From assembly GCA_937902285.1 (NCBI GenBank), contig CALGTB010000283.1:1-16881 (forward strand): DNA of 16,881 nucleotides, read 5' to 3'. This DNA comes from an uncultured Actinomycetes bacterium. Its GTDB lineage: Bacteria > Actinomycetota > Actinomycetes > S36-B12. Both the position numbers and the translations under genes were made by a program. Below are positions 7,301 through 13,539 of this stretch, piece by piece; the stretch's first letter is position 1; each line of letters begins with the position of its first letter. The notes beneath the pieces were generated by a model. It was not told where the DNA came from. It ran no database searches and was given only the letters and a program-made list of their open reading frames with translations.

Positions 7301-9130
7301 CGACCCTGCCGGGAAACCGCTCACGCCCCCGTTGTTGGGCGCCTTCCCCGGCGTTCCGAGCAGGCCCAGGTACAGGTCCTCGTCGAGGATGCCGCTCAGT
7401 GGAGTGACCCCATCGGATGCGTACGCGTTCTCGATCGTGAGAGTCACTGGCCCCTGGTAGGGGACCTTCCACGTGAACCCGCCCGACGACGACCCCTGCA
7501 GGCTGGCCACGAGGTCGTAGCCCGAGCCGTCGGCGCCTCCCGTGGCCGAGGGCACCGCGTAGACGATGTCGCACGTCGACGACAGGATGCCGTTGGGCGC
7601 GAGGAAGGCCAGTTGGGTGCTCGACAGCAGGGTCGTGTAGGCGCCCTGGTTGTCCTGCGTGCCGGCGGTGAACAGGCCGGTGGCGGCGATCGCCGTCTGC
7701 GACGGGTACTTGTCAGCGTCGGTCACGTTGCAGTTCGTCATGTGGATCGACGAGAAGGCCGGCAGCAGCAGCGGCGGGTTCTCGACCGCCGCCGACGCGT
7801 TGAGGAAGGGCGCCACGAGGCCCGACCCGGTGAGGGTGACCTTGGGCGCGTTGGTCGGCGTCTGGCTGAAGTTGTCCGGCGTGACCTTGGTGATGACGGG
7901 GGCGTCCGGCGCGTACGTGATGAGCAGGGGCGAGCCCGTGCTCACCTGCGATCCGTTCAGCAGCAGCTGACAGGTGGCCGTCGCCGTGGGGTCGGTGAAG
8001 ACCGGCCGGGGGAAGACCAGCGTGGCGACTGTGCCCGTCTGCTCTCCGTTCTGGACGATGGCGTTCTTCGGCGTGAGCGTCACCGACGAGGCCGCATAGC
8101 TGGTCGCGGACGTGTTCGTGCACTGGGACAGGCTGGCGGCGTTGAGGCCCCGGCCCTGGAGGGTCTGGGTCGGGTCGGTGCCGGGGGCGGGACCGATGAC
8201 GCGGATGACGTCGGTGCCACCGGTGCCCGAGGCCGTCGCCGTGCTCAGCAGCGTCGGGTAGACCTGCTGGACTCCCGGGAACACGCCCGTCCAGGCGAAG
8301 CCGCCGCCCTGCACGCCGGCAAGGCTCGCCACGAGGTCGAAACCGGAATCCATCGCCCCGCCCTTGCGCTGGACGGCCACGACGATGTCGCAAGTCGATG
8401 CCGGGACCCCGTTGCTCGCCGTGAAGGCGAACTGCCCCTTCGCCACGGAGGCAGCGGTGCCCTTGAAAGACTGGATCGGCGCGACACTCGAGCCGCCGAC
8501 CGCGGTGCAGCCCACCATGTAGGCGGAGGCGCCGGCCGGGACGTTCAGGGGGGCGGCCTGCGCAGTCGAACTGCTGAACAGCGGAGTGGCGGCCGCCGAG
8601 ATGCCGGATCCGGGGATCTCGATCGTCGGCGCCTTCGTGGGCGTCGCCGCCCATCCGCTTGGGGTCGGAGCCGCGAGCACGGGTCCCGCCGGGTCGTAGG
8701 TGATCGACACCTGCGTGGCCAGACCGGGCATCTCGGCGCCATTGGGCAGCAGCGAGCAGACGACCGGCTCCGAGGTCGCCGAGGGGCTGGGCTTAGGCCT
8801 CGGGAACACGAGGGTCGCGACGTTGGCCGCGCTGACCTTGACGGACGAGGCCCGGAGCGGTGAATTGGCGGCGTTGGGGCAGTCGAGCTCCGCCGTGGTG
8901 AGCGTCTGCATGGAGGCGCCGCCGATCATGCGGATGACGTCGGTCTTGCCTATCCCTGAGGCCGTGACGCTGCTCAGCAGGGTCGGGTAGACCTGAAGCA
9001 CCCCGTTGATGGCAGGCCCCGGTGCTGCATCGGCGGGCGGGCCCAGGACGACGGAACCAGCCCCCAGGAGCCCGATACCCACGATTGCCGCCGCAAGGCC
9101 CGCAGTCGTCCGACGTTGCCTGCTGTACAC
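4385..9130 (-). CDS. Giant exported multidomain protein: duplicated N-terminal module, GH64-like beta-1,3-glucanase domain, five He_PIG Ig domains, Pro-Thr tail
   Basis: 1581 residues from GTG 9130, chosen because the signal peptide (RQRR, then about 10-30 hydrophobic, cut near ADAAPG) begins there; the longer open frame upstream runs into the divergent gene's promoter. Residues 44-285 and 287-560 are two copies of one module, each opening with VYPTLLS and TDVIR and closing with DLVASL and GGF-W. About 561-1030 resembles GH64/thaumatin-like beta-1,3-glucanases: FIEFSY (E669) and LTLIDQLG (D685) are 16 residues apart, like the catalytic Glu/Asp pair of the Streptomyces enzyme as I recall it. 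About 1070-1537 holds five putative Ig domains, each with SGTPT. Residues 1541-1581 are Pro-Thr. No sorting signal or C-terminal anchor is visible, so it is probably secreted. Glucan hydrolysis is inferred, not proven; the GH64 match is partial outside the active-site motif. Confidence 0.72.
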   Translation of the reverse strand: MYSRQRRTTAGLAAAIVGIGLLGAGSVVLGPPADAAPGPAINGVLQVYPTLLSSVTASGIGKTDVIRMIGGASMQTLTTAELDCPNAANSPLRASSVKVSAANVATLVFPRPKPSPSATSEPVVCSLLPNGAEMPGLATQVSITYDPAGPVLAAPTPSGWAATPTKAPTIEIPGSGISAAATPLFSSSTAQAAPLNVPAGASAYMVGCTAVGGSSVAPIQSFKGTAASVAKGQFAFTASNGVPASTCDIVVAVQRKGGAMDSGFDLVASLAGVQGGGFAWTGVFPGVQQVYPTLLSTATASGTGGTDVIRVIGPAPGTDPTQTLQGRGLNAASLSQCTNTSATSYAASSVTLTPKNAIVQNGEQTGTVATLVFPRPVFTDPTATATCQLLLNGSQVSTGSPLLITYAPDAPVITKVTPDNFSQTPTNAPKVTLTGSGLVAPFLNASAAVENPPLLLPAFSSIHMTNCNVTDADKYPSQTAIAATGLFTAGTQDNQGAYTTLLSSTQLAFLAPNGILSSTCDIVYAVPSATGGADGSGYDLVASLQGSSSGGFTWKVPYQGPVTLTIENAYASDGVTPLSGILDEDLYLGLLGTPGKAPNNGGVSGFPAGSGWRTVAFTSLPTCPQPATHCRTVTISPVFKSGDIFFLNKKTTAPPDPVTSTDVKFGFIEFSYTTSGFSSDLTLIDQLGVMMTSTQSWQKQYIDGSYQDTGCFVDLVKAVADSGADMTKVVKWAGTPNPPAPGSPWTTTQTANMNGIVGASKLPLAYPSIASYASAVEGHTLQISDVIGNSPKGFEYQNGVMNYTATYNSSYTPPGAAASVSDVWVLQGTIGGGNSANPGGKAIPGPTILVEGAGISAQGTHGGTGFGVYAQDGPFNAFAPSGAGYSPTDWNDDGGLISGTYSNTVKTIYRDFIVPFANGMWGSPKVATPYDTGPQTATFTVDPRSQALANAQPAYKGGATGPYAWNAFQAVIVENANRFYRNNPTYPNSLEWTVIYGMPYGDTMLPSAMSPLLSYQQMDGWTIRLGDPVGCTPVTATRAPALEPATQAVVAQAGQRVVPVRFGRDPQARQMEEWRATGFPAKGELAYTLLDSRGVPLPAALDVTGQPVQTVAGLTFSRSTGVLSGTPTHGLALTSMKVRAEKGAASAISDFTLRITGQGSLDPSSWVIDGTAGQSVPSAPPKGFAARGLGDAPTFTVTPALPAGLVLDAATGAISGTPTSQQPPVVYVVTAEGDDAKAAALVTISITGTASVQPPTQTVTGVEGSSLASTPLTAIGFPAGQVVSYSLTQSGVAVAPPAGLAFNSATGVLSGTPTAPVTSQYNLVGSSAGATASAVLVVDVEPATGTIVPASQSVSGQVGVYLASRSLSTSGIGTPVTYSVASGALPAGLSVNRTTGAVSGTPTAVTSGPVVVTLQAASSIGTATSTITLNIAAAPAPGPGPGPTPGPTPVLGWCSPASQTINGTVGSSLSTAALSIGAPAPVYVLANGSPGLPPGLSGPGYSSGVVSGTPTAAGTTAVQIHCQGQSGYQAFASITFVIAAPPTPTPTPTPTPSPTPTPTPTPTATPTPTPTPTPTPTPTPA
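4388..4510 (-). repeat. Hexanucleotide-type repeat encoding a Pro-Thr tail
   Basis: On the plus strand the tract is a run of degenerate GTCGGN/GTGGGN units; read on the coding strand it gives about 20 Pro-Thr dipeptides with single Ser and Ala interruptions. A 20-base segment at 4421-4440 recurs exactly at 4451-4470, a 30-bp period. Such tracts can change length by slippage in multiples of six without shifting frame. Confidence 0.85.
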
Positions 9131-9281
9131 GGCGCCACCGTATCCGCTGCGCCGGCGCGTGACGGGGAAAAGGACCTTGGTCCCTGCGTTCACATGACGA
9201 ACGGGATGGGCCAGGACCGTGGGGACGGACGACGATCGAGGAGGGCACGCGTCGTGCATCCACGAGTCGAGGAGAGCCGCC
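9131..9281. promoter_or_regulatory. Divergent promoter region between the glucanase-like and PknH-sensor-like genes
   Basis: For the minus-strand gene, TACGGT (plus positions 9142-9137) ends 6 bases before GTG 9130, placing +1 on the start codon, a leaderless arrangement; the -35 is weak. For the plus-strand gene, the ribosome site GGAGAG is at 9271-9276, but no convincing -10 was found. Between them lies the inverted repeat GGACC-TT-GGTCC (9172-9183), a possible operator, and a 13-bp motif at 9245-9257 that recurs at 15590. Confidence 0.45.
9245..9257 (+). repeat. 13-bp motif GCACGCGTCGTGC, copy 1
   Basis: GCACG and CGTGC arms around CGT, in the leader of the PknH-sensor-like gene 25 bases before its ATG. 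An identical 13-mer lies at 15590-15602 in another divergent intergenic region. It could be a protein-binding site or a small RNA hairpin. Confidence 0.4.
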
Positions 9282-10658
9282 ATGAAGACCAGCACCCGCT
9301 GCGTGGCCATCGCCGCACTGGCACTCACTCTTGGAGCGTCGTCAAGCATGGCGCAGGCCCAGCCGGGCCGCGAGCTGCCCGCTCCCCCGGCTCCTGCGGC
9401 GATGGTCGCGATGACCAACGCGATGCTGCGCTCCGCCGACGTTCCCGCCGCGCTGCCGAGCGGCCCCTCCGAGATCGCGTCCATGATCCCCACCGGCGGG
9501 CAGGACCCGTGGCCGATCTGCCTCGCGGCCGGGCGCTACAACCCCGTCACCCCGGTGGCGACCGGTGCGATCGGGTACCAGGCGATGATCGACGCGACGA
9601 CCCGATCGGGGCGTCAAGGGCGCACCCTGACCCAGGTCGTCTACCAGTACGGCAGCGAGGCCGTTGCCCGCGCCTACTGGGACCTCACGTCGTCCCAGGT
9701 GCTGACCTCGTGTCCGGGCAGTCGCCGCACCGGTGGCCTCACCTCGACCGTGCGGGCCACCCGGTGGACACCGGACCAGGTCACCTCGCCCATCTCCGTG
9801 AGCACCGTCTCGCGCGACAGCCGTGGTGCGATCGACCGCGCCACCTTCGTGACCGTCTCGCTGGTCGGTGACACGATCCAGATGCTCGTCCTGTCGAGCG
9901 CCGGGAGTGCCGTTACCGGGGAGGAGAGGACGGCGGCGGAGGGCCTCACCGTCACCCTCGCGGGGCGCCTGTATCAGCGCTCGATGCTGCCGATCACCCA
10001 GGATCCCCTGCTCACCGCCGCTCAGTCGTCGATGCTCACCACGGCCGACATCCCGGCGACGCTCCCCGTGACGACTCCGGCCGACGGTGGCTGGTACCTG
10101 TTCGACGCCGCCCGCAGCAGTGCGTGGGCTCCGGGCCTGTGCTTCGGATCGGAGGGCGCGCTGCCGACCGGCATGCCGAGTTTCACCGTGTCGATCGGCG
10201 GCGAGGGCGACGTGTTCTCGATCCCCGGTCAGCTGTCGCAGTCGAGCACCGTCTATGCCAGTGCGGCACGAGCCCGAGCGGCCTGGAATGCCTACACCGC
10301 GGCCGCCGCCCAGTGCTCTCAGCAGCTCCACCGTCCGCTCACCTCGCCGAAGACCCTCCAGCGGGTGTCGAACGGCGTGTCGGCTCTCGCCGTCGATGGC
10401 GTCCCGGGTGTCTGGGTGCGGACACTGGACACGTACCTGTCGTCGGACGGCAGCTGTGATGCGGCCTCGGGCGGGACCGGAGGATGCGACGCCTTCACGC
10501 AGAGGACGTACAGCATCGCCCTCCTGGTGGGGAGATCGATCCAGGTCGTCGACTACGTGACGGCCACCACGGGGATCCGCGTCGTCCCCCTCGACCAGGC
10601 CGCCGTGAATGCCGTGGCAGAGACGCTCGCGGGCCGCTGGATGGACTCGGCGCCGTAG
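9282..10658 (+). CDS. Secreted protein with two PknH-sensor-like domains
   Basis: 458 residues. ATG 9282 follows GGAGAG (9271-9276) and opens a signal peptide (MKTSTR, hydrophobic to about 20, cut near SMAQAQ). The mature protein is a tandem duplication. Each unit starts with a MLxxADxPAxLP motif (about residues 48 and 246), has a cysteine pair (C80/C144 and C287/C345), a Tyr/Ala-rich helix (EAVARAYWD; ARARAAWNAY) and ends with LAGR near a Tyr or Trp. This pattern resembles the extracellular sensor domain of mycobacterial Ser/Thr kinase PknH and related lipoproteins, in which paired cysteines form disulfides. Here no kinase, lipobox or membrane anchor is present. A ligand-binding role outside the cell is inferred; the ligand is unknown. 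It diverges from the giant glucanase-like gene over 151 bp, so the two may be coregulated. Confidence 0.68.
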   Translation: MKTSTRCVAIAALALTLGASSSMAQAQPGRELPAPPAPAAMVAMTNAMLRSADVPAALPSGPSEIASMIPTGGQDPWPICLAAGRYNPVTPVATGAIGYQAMIDATTRSGRQGRTLTQVVYQYGSEAVARAYWDLTSSQVLTSCPGSRRTGGLTSTVRATRWTPDQVTSPISVSTVSRDSRGAIDRATFVTVSLVGDTIQMLVLSSAGSAVTGEERTAAEGLTVTLAGRLYQRSMLPITQDPLLTAAQSSMLTTADIPATLPVTTPADGGWYLFDAARSSAWAPGLCFGSEGALPTGMPSFTVSIGGEGDVFSIPGQLSQSSTVYASAARARAAWNAYTAAAAQCSQQLHRPLTSPKTLQRVSNGVSALAVDGVPGVWVRTLDTYLSSDGSCDAASGGTGGCDAFTQRTYSIALLVGRSIQVVDYVTATTGIRVVPLDQAAVNAVAETLAGRWMDSAP

Positions 10659-10663
10659 TGACC

Positions 10664-10676
10664 GGGCCCCCGGCCC
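10664..10676. terminator. Short bidirectional hairpin between convergent genes
   Basis: GGGCC (10664-10668), loop CCC, GGCCC (10672-10676) fills the 19-bp gap between the convergent stops at 10658 and 10678. The stem is only 5 bp but all G-C; no T-run on either side. Confidence 0.4.
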
Positions 10677-10677
10677 A

Positions 10678-11094
10678 CTAGGCGCCAGCCATGGCCGGCT
10701 GCGAAGTCGTGCGGGCGGCAAGCCGGCGGGGATGCCACCACAGCAGGGCGGAGACGAAGACCACGGGCAGCACCACGGCACTCAGCACGCTCGTGATCGG
10801 GAGGTCGCCGGCGAGGAGGAAGCCCATCGTCGACACCCAGTCGATGACCTGGATGCCGATCATGGTGTTGATCCACGACTCGTTCCGCTGCGGGTCGCGG
10901 GCCGCCACGAGCATTCCCGCCCCGTAGCCCAGGAAGCGGGCGCCCATCATGACGAACAGCCAGGCCGCCCAGGCAGGCGCATCCGGCGCGAAGCCGAGCA
11001 GCCCTCCGGCGACGGTGGGGGCGAAGGTGAAGAGGACGCCGAAGAACAGCTGGACGACCCCGATGAAGCGGAGGGTGATGCGAAGACCCCGCAT
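10678..11094 (-). CDS. Small integral membrane protein, four predicted helices
   Basis: 138 residues. The start is ATG 11094, preceded by GAAGGGA with 6-base spacing. Hydrophobic segments lie at about residues 8-27, 38-58, 73-92 and 98-119. Conserved-looking features are the RFIG start of the first helix, the MMGARFLGYG segment, and a WINTMIGIQVIDW stretch, followed by a short basic tail. The size and topology are like DoxX-related or DUF4345-like small membrane proteins, but I do not recognise the family with certainty. It diverges from an HxlR-type regulator across 97 bp with a palindrome lying between its -35 and start, so it is the obvious regulated target. Such pairs often respond to electrophiles, quinones or hypochlorite; that role is inference from the neighbour only. 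Confidence 0.72.
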   Translation of the reverse strand: MRGLRITLRFIGVVQLFFGVLFTFAPTVAGGLLGFAPDAPAWAAWLFVMMGARFLGYGAGMLVAARDPQRNESWINTMIGIQVIDWVSTMGFLLAGDLPITSVLSAVVLPVVFVSALLWWHPRRLAARTTSQPAMAGA

Positions 11095-11131
11095 GGGAGT
11101 TCCCTTCTCGTTGGTGGGTGCTGACCACGTC

Positions 11132-11177
11132 ACGGTAGGTAATACTGGGAACCAGTTGTCAACAAGTGATCCAGTAT
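11132..11177. promoter_or_regulatory. Operator/promoter between the membrane protein and HxlR regulator
   Basis: A perfect palindrome ACTGG-GAA-CCAGT (11144-11156) lies directly next to a consensus -35, TTGACA on the minus strand (plus 11162-11157). A -10 candidate TACCGT (plus 11137-11132) is 19 bases from it, so the palindrome sits in the spacer, where a repressor would block polymerase. A further half-site, CCAGTAT (11171-11177), pairs with ATACTGG (11142-11148) and lies 4 bases before the regulator's ribosome site, suggesting autoregulation. Confidence 0.55.
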
Positions 11178-11191
11178 CCGAAAGGGAACTA

Positions 11192-11521
11192 ATGGCCGAC
11201 AGCGACTTCGCCCCCTGCGCCGACGGCACCTGCCCGGTGAGTCGGGCCGTCGAGGCGCTCGACGGGAAGTGGACGATCCTCGTCGTCCGCGACCTGCTTG
11301 GAGGAACCCGGCGATTCGGCGAGCTGCGCCGCTCACTGGCGGGCATCAGCCCCAAGACCCTGACGGATCGACTGCGCGGACTCGAGGAGCACGGGCTCGT
11401 CGAGCGGCGCATCTACGCCGAGGTGCCGCCGCGGGTCGAGTACTCGCTGACGCCGGCGGGCCGGACTCTCGAACCGGTGCTGGTCGCGCTCTCGCAGTGG
11501 GGCAGGACCCACGCCGTCTGA
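11192..11521 (+). CDS. HxlR-family winged-helix transcriptional regulator
   Basis: 109 residues, the normal length for the family. ATG 11192 follows AAAGGGA (11181-11187). The fold markers are all present: CPVSRAVEALDGKWTILVVR (about 14-33), RRFGELRRSLAGIS, the recognition-helix region KTLTDRLRGLEEHGLV, and the wing RIYAEVPPRVEYSLTPAG. Two cysteines, C9 and C14, precede the first helix; the CP position matches the redox-sensing cysteine of regulators such as HypR and YodB. Dimeric HxlR proteins bind short palindromes and usually repress or activate an adjacent gene, here the divergent membrane protein. The thiol-sensing idea is inference from cysteine position. The family call is secure. Confidence 0.93.
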   Translation: MADSDFAPCADGTCPVSRAVEALDGKWTILVVRDLLGGTRRFGELRRSLAGISPKTLTDRLRGLEEHGLVERRIYAEVPPRVEYSLTPAGRTLEPVLVALSQWGRTHAV

Positions 11522-11532
11522 CCACTGCGGGT

Positions 11533-11548
11533 GGCCGAACGAACGGCC
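11533..11548 (+). terminator. Small hairpin after the HxlR gene
   Basis: GGCCG (11533-11537), loop AACGAA, CGGCC (11544-11548), 11 bases after the HxlR stop and just upstream of a promoter candidate for the permease. A 5-bp stem without a T-run; weak. Confidence 0.35.
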
Positions 11549-11551
11549 GCA

Positions 11552-11580
11552 TTGACGCCCAGGACCGGACGCACGATGGT
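11552..11580 (+). promoter_or_regulatory. Promoter candidate for the permease-UspA pair
   Basis: TTGACG (11552-11557), a 17-base spacer and GATGGT (11575-11580). The -35 matches five of six consensus bases and the spacing is ideal; the -10 is poorer. The predicted +1 is about 11587, next to GTG 11586 and 5 bases before ATG 11592, which would make the transcript leaderless or nearly so. No ribosome site precedes either codon, which fits. Confidence 0.5.
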
Positions 11581-11591
11581 TCACTGTGCCC

Positions 11592-13094
11592 ATGAGCGAG
11601 CCGCCGCCGGGGAAACTCGAGGTCCAGCCGTCGCTGAAGGCCGGGTCGATCGGATTCACCGACTCCCTGTCCATCGGCCTCAATGCGACGTCGCCGGCCT
11701 ACTCCCTCGCCGCCGTGCTCGGCCCGATCGTCGTGCTCGTCGGCGTGTACGCCCCCGGCGTGCTGCTCGCGTCCTTCGTGCCGATGCTCCTCATCGCCTC
11801 GGCCTTCTACTACCTGAACCGGGTCGACCAGGACTGCGGCACGACCTTCTCGTGGGTGACTCGGGCGATGGGGCCGTGGTTCGGCTGGATGGGCGGATGG
11901 GCCATCGCCATGACCGGGGTGCTGGTCGTCGGCTCGCTGGCCGAGGTCGGGGTCCGCTTCACCCTCCTCATGTTCGGACGCGACGAATGGGCGTCGAACC
12001 AGGCCGTCCTGCTCCCCCTCACCATCGCCCTCGTCGTCCTCATGACGTGGCTCTGCGTGCGGGGCACCGAGTCGTCGGCCCGCCTCCAGAAGGTGCTCAG
12101 CCTGGCCCAGATCGGTGCGCTCCTCATCTTCGCGGGAGTGGCCCTGTACCTCGGGCTGAGCGGGCAGGGGGCACCTGACGCACCGGCGCCGTCGCTCGAG
12201 TGGCTCAACCCCTTCGGAGCCGGCGGGGCCGCCCTGACCGCAGGCCTCCTGCTCGGCGTCTTCGCCTACTGGGGATGGGAGTCGGCGGTCAACCTCAACG
12301 AGGAGACCACGGACTCCAAGGACACGCCCGGCAAGGCCGCCATCGTCTCGACGCTCCTCCTGCTCGTCACCTACGTCGGGACGGCCATCGCAGTGATCTG
12401 CTACGCCGGACCGACCTTCCTCGAAGACAACGCGGGCGACGAGGAGCAGATCTTCGCGGTGCTCGCCGACCAGGCCATGGGCGGCTGGAGCTGGATCGTG
12501 CTGCTGGCCGTCGCCACGTCCGCCATCGCCTCGACCCAGACCACGATCATCCCCGCGTCGCGGACGGCCCTGTCGATGGCCCGCCGCGGAGCCCTGCCCG
12601 CCGTGTTCGGCCGGATCTCCCCGCAGCACCGCACTCCCTCGGTGTCGACCTGGGTCGTGGCCGCTATAGCGACGGTGTGGTTCGTCGGGCTCAGCCTCAT
12701 CAGCGAGAACGCCCTGTACGACTCGCTCACAGCACTGTCCCTGCTCATCGCCTTCTACTACGCCCTGACTGGTCTCGCCTGCGCGATCTACTACCGCCGC
12801 CACCTGCTGGACGACGTGAAGTCCTTCCTGCTCATCGGACTCGGACCGGTGGTCGGCGCGGTCCTGCTCGTCTGGCTGCTGGTGATCTCCGTCATCGACA
12901 TGTCCGATCCCGCCAATGCGTACGGCGGGCAGTCGTGGTTCGGCCTCGGACCCCCGCTGGTCATCGGGATCGTCCTGTTCGGGCTCGGCCTGGTGTTCAC
13001 GATCGCCTCGCGGCTGTCCGGGTCGCGATACTGGAGCGAGCGGCCCGGCGTGGTGCCGGACACTGCGCTCGCCGAGCACGAGGAGCGGACATGA
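11592..13094 (+). CDS. APC-superfamily amino-acid permease
   Basis: 500 residues with about 12 hydrophobic helices, the size and topology of amino acid-polyamine-organocation transporters that bring amino acids or amines through the inner membrane with a cation. The N-terminal region has the family pattern SIGFTDSLSIGLNATSPAYS (first helix with its unwound Gly-rich part), then the conserved CGTTFSWVTRAMGPWFGWMGGW of helix 3 in two blocks, and helix 6-7 region FAYWGWESAVNLNEETTDS. Start ATG 11592 is chosen; the in-frame GTG 11586 is a real alternative, since neither has a Shine-Dalgarno site and a promoter ends at 11580. The stop overlaps the ATG of a UspA-like gene (ATGA), so translation of the two is probably coupled. 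Substrate cannot be assigned. Confidence 0.9.
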   Translation: MSEPPPGKLEVQPSLKAGSIGFTDSLSIGLNATSPAYSLAAVLGPIVVLVGVYAPGVLLASFVPMLLIASAFYYLNRVDQDCGTTFSWVTRAMGPWFGWMGGWAIAMTGVLVVGSLAEVGVRFTLLMFGRDEWASNQAVLLPLTIALVVLMTWLCVRGTESSARLQKVLSLAQIGALLIFAGVALYLGLSGQGAPDAPAPSLEWLNPFGAGGAALTAGLLLGVFAYWGWESAVNLNEETTDSKDTPGKAAIVSTLLLLVTYVGTAIAVICYAGPTFLEDNAGDEEQIFAVLADQAMGGWSWIVLLAVATSAIASTQTTIIPASRTALSMARRGALPAVFGRISPQHRTPSVSTWVVAAIATVWFVGLSLISENALYDSLTALSLLIAFYYALTGLACAIYYRRHLLDDVKSFLLIGLGPVVGAVLLVWLLVISVIDMSDPANAYGGQSWFGLGPPLVIGIVLFGLGLVFTIASRLSGSRYWSERPGVVPDTALAEHEERT

Positions 13095-13498
13095 CCCTGG
13101 TCGTGGGCTACGACGGCGGCGAGTCGGCATCGGCCGCGCTCGATGCGGCGATCGCGCTGGCCACAGCCCTGGACGAGCCGCTGGTCGTGGTGTGCGGCGT
13201 CAGCCCTCCCGGTGGACTCGGCGAGGAGTACGAGGCCCTCGAGGAGGCTGTCGTCGAGGAGCTCAGCCCTGTCGTTGTGGCCGGGGTCGCCCGGGCACGA
13301 GCAGCGGGGGCGACGGCGGAGCCCCTCCTGGTCGACGCATCGCCCGTCGACGCACTGCTCACGGCCGCCGTCGAGCGCAAGGCCCGCATGATCATCGTCG
13401 GCTATGGATCGGCCGGCCGTATCCGTGCGGCACTGTTCGGCGCCGTGTCGCACAAGGTGCTCGACGAGTCGGACATCCCCGTGCTCGTCGTTCCCTAG
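13091..13498 (+). CDS. Universal stress protein (UspA-like), coupled to the permease
   Basis: 135 residues, one Usp domain. The N-terminal strand VVGYDGGESASAALDAA carries the Asp that contacts adenine in ATP-binding members. The C-terminal half has MIIVGYGSAGRIRAALFG and ends with VLDESDIPVLVV, as in the family. The usual ATP motif G-2x-G-9x-G-S/T is altered: only 7 residues separate the second and third glycines (GSAG, then RIRAALF, then GA), and Ala replaces Ser/Thr. Nucleotide binding is therefore uncertain. ATG 13091 overlaps the permease stop by four bases, with GAGGAGCGG just upstream as ribosome site inside the permease gene. Usp proteins or domains attached to transporters are thought to adjust transport; here this is inferred from coupling. 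Confidence 0.88.
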   Translation: MTLVVGYDGGESASAALDAAIALATALDEPLVVVCGVSPPGGLGEEYEALEEAVVEELSPVVVAGVARARAAGATAEPLLVDASPVDALLTAAVERKARMIIVGYGSAGRIRAALFGAVSHKVLDESDIPVLVVP

Positions 13499-13539
13499 CG
13501 CCCTCTCTCCGCCGGACGCGCCGTCAGCAGCGGGGCCGA

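Noticed and set aside
9131..9493. N-terminal extension of the giant protein to 9493
   Set aside because: The extension covers the divergent gene's promoter and first 70 codons, and would bury the signal peptide more than 120 residues inside. GTG 9130 with a -10 box 6 bases upstream fits better.
11140..11145. TAATAC as a -10 box for the HxlR gene
   Set aside because: No -35 at 16-19 bases, and it overlaps the operator and the opposing promoter; the regulator's own promoter remains unassigned.
11346..13130. A 594-codon minus-strand frame opposite the permease
   Set aside because: Antisense shadow: charged, low-complexity product, while the plus strand encodes a clear 12-helix permease.
13499..13539. 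Terminator between the convergent UspA-like and lipoprotein genes
   Set aside because: I found no stem longer than 4 bp without mismatches in this 41-bp gap.
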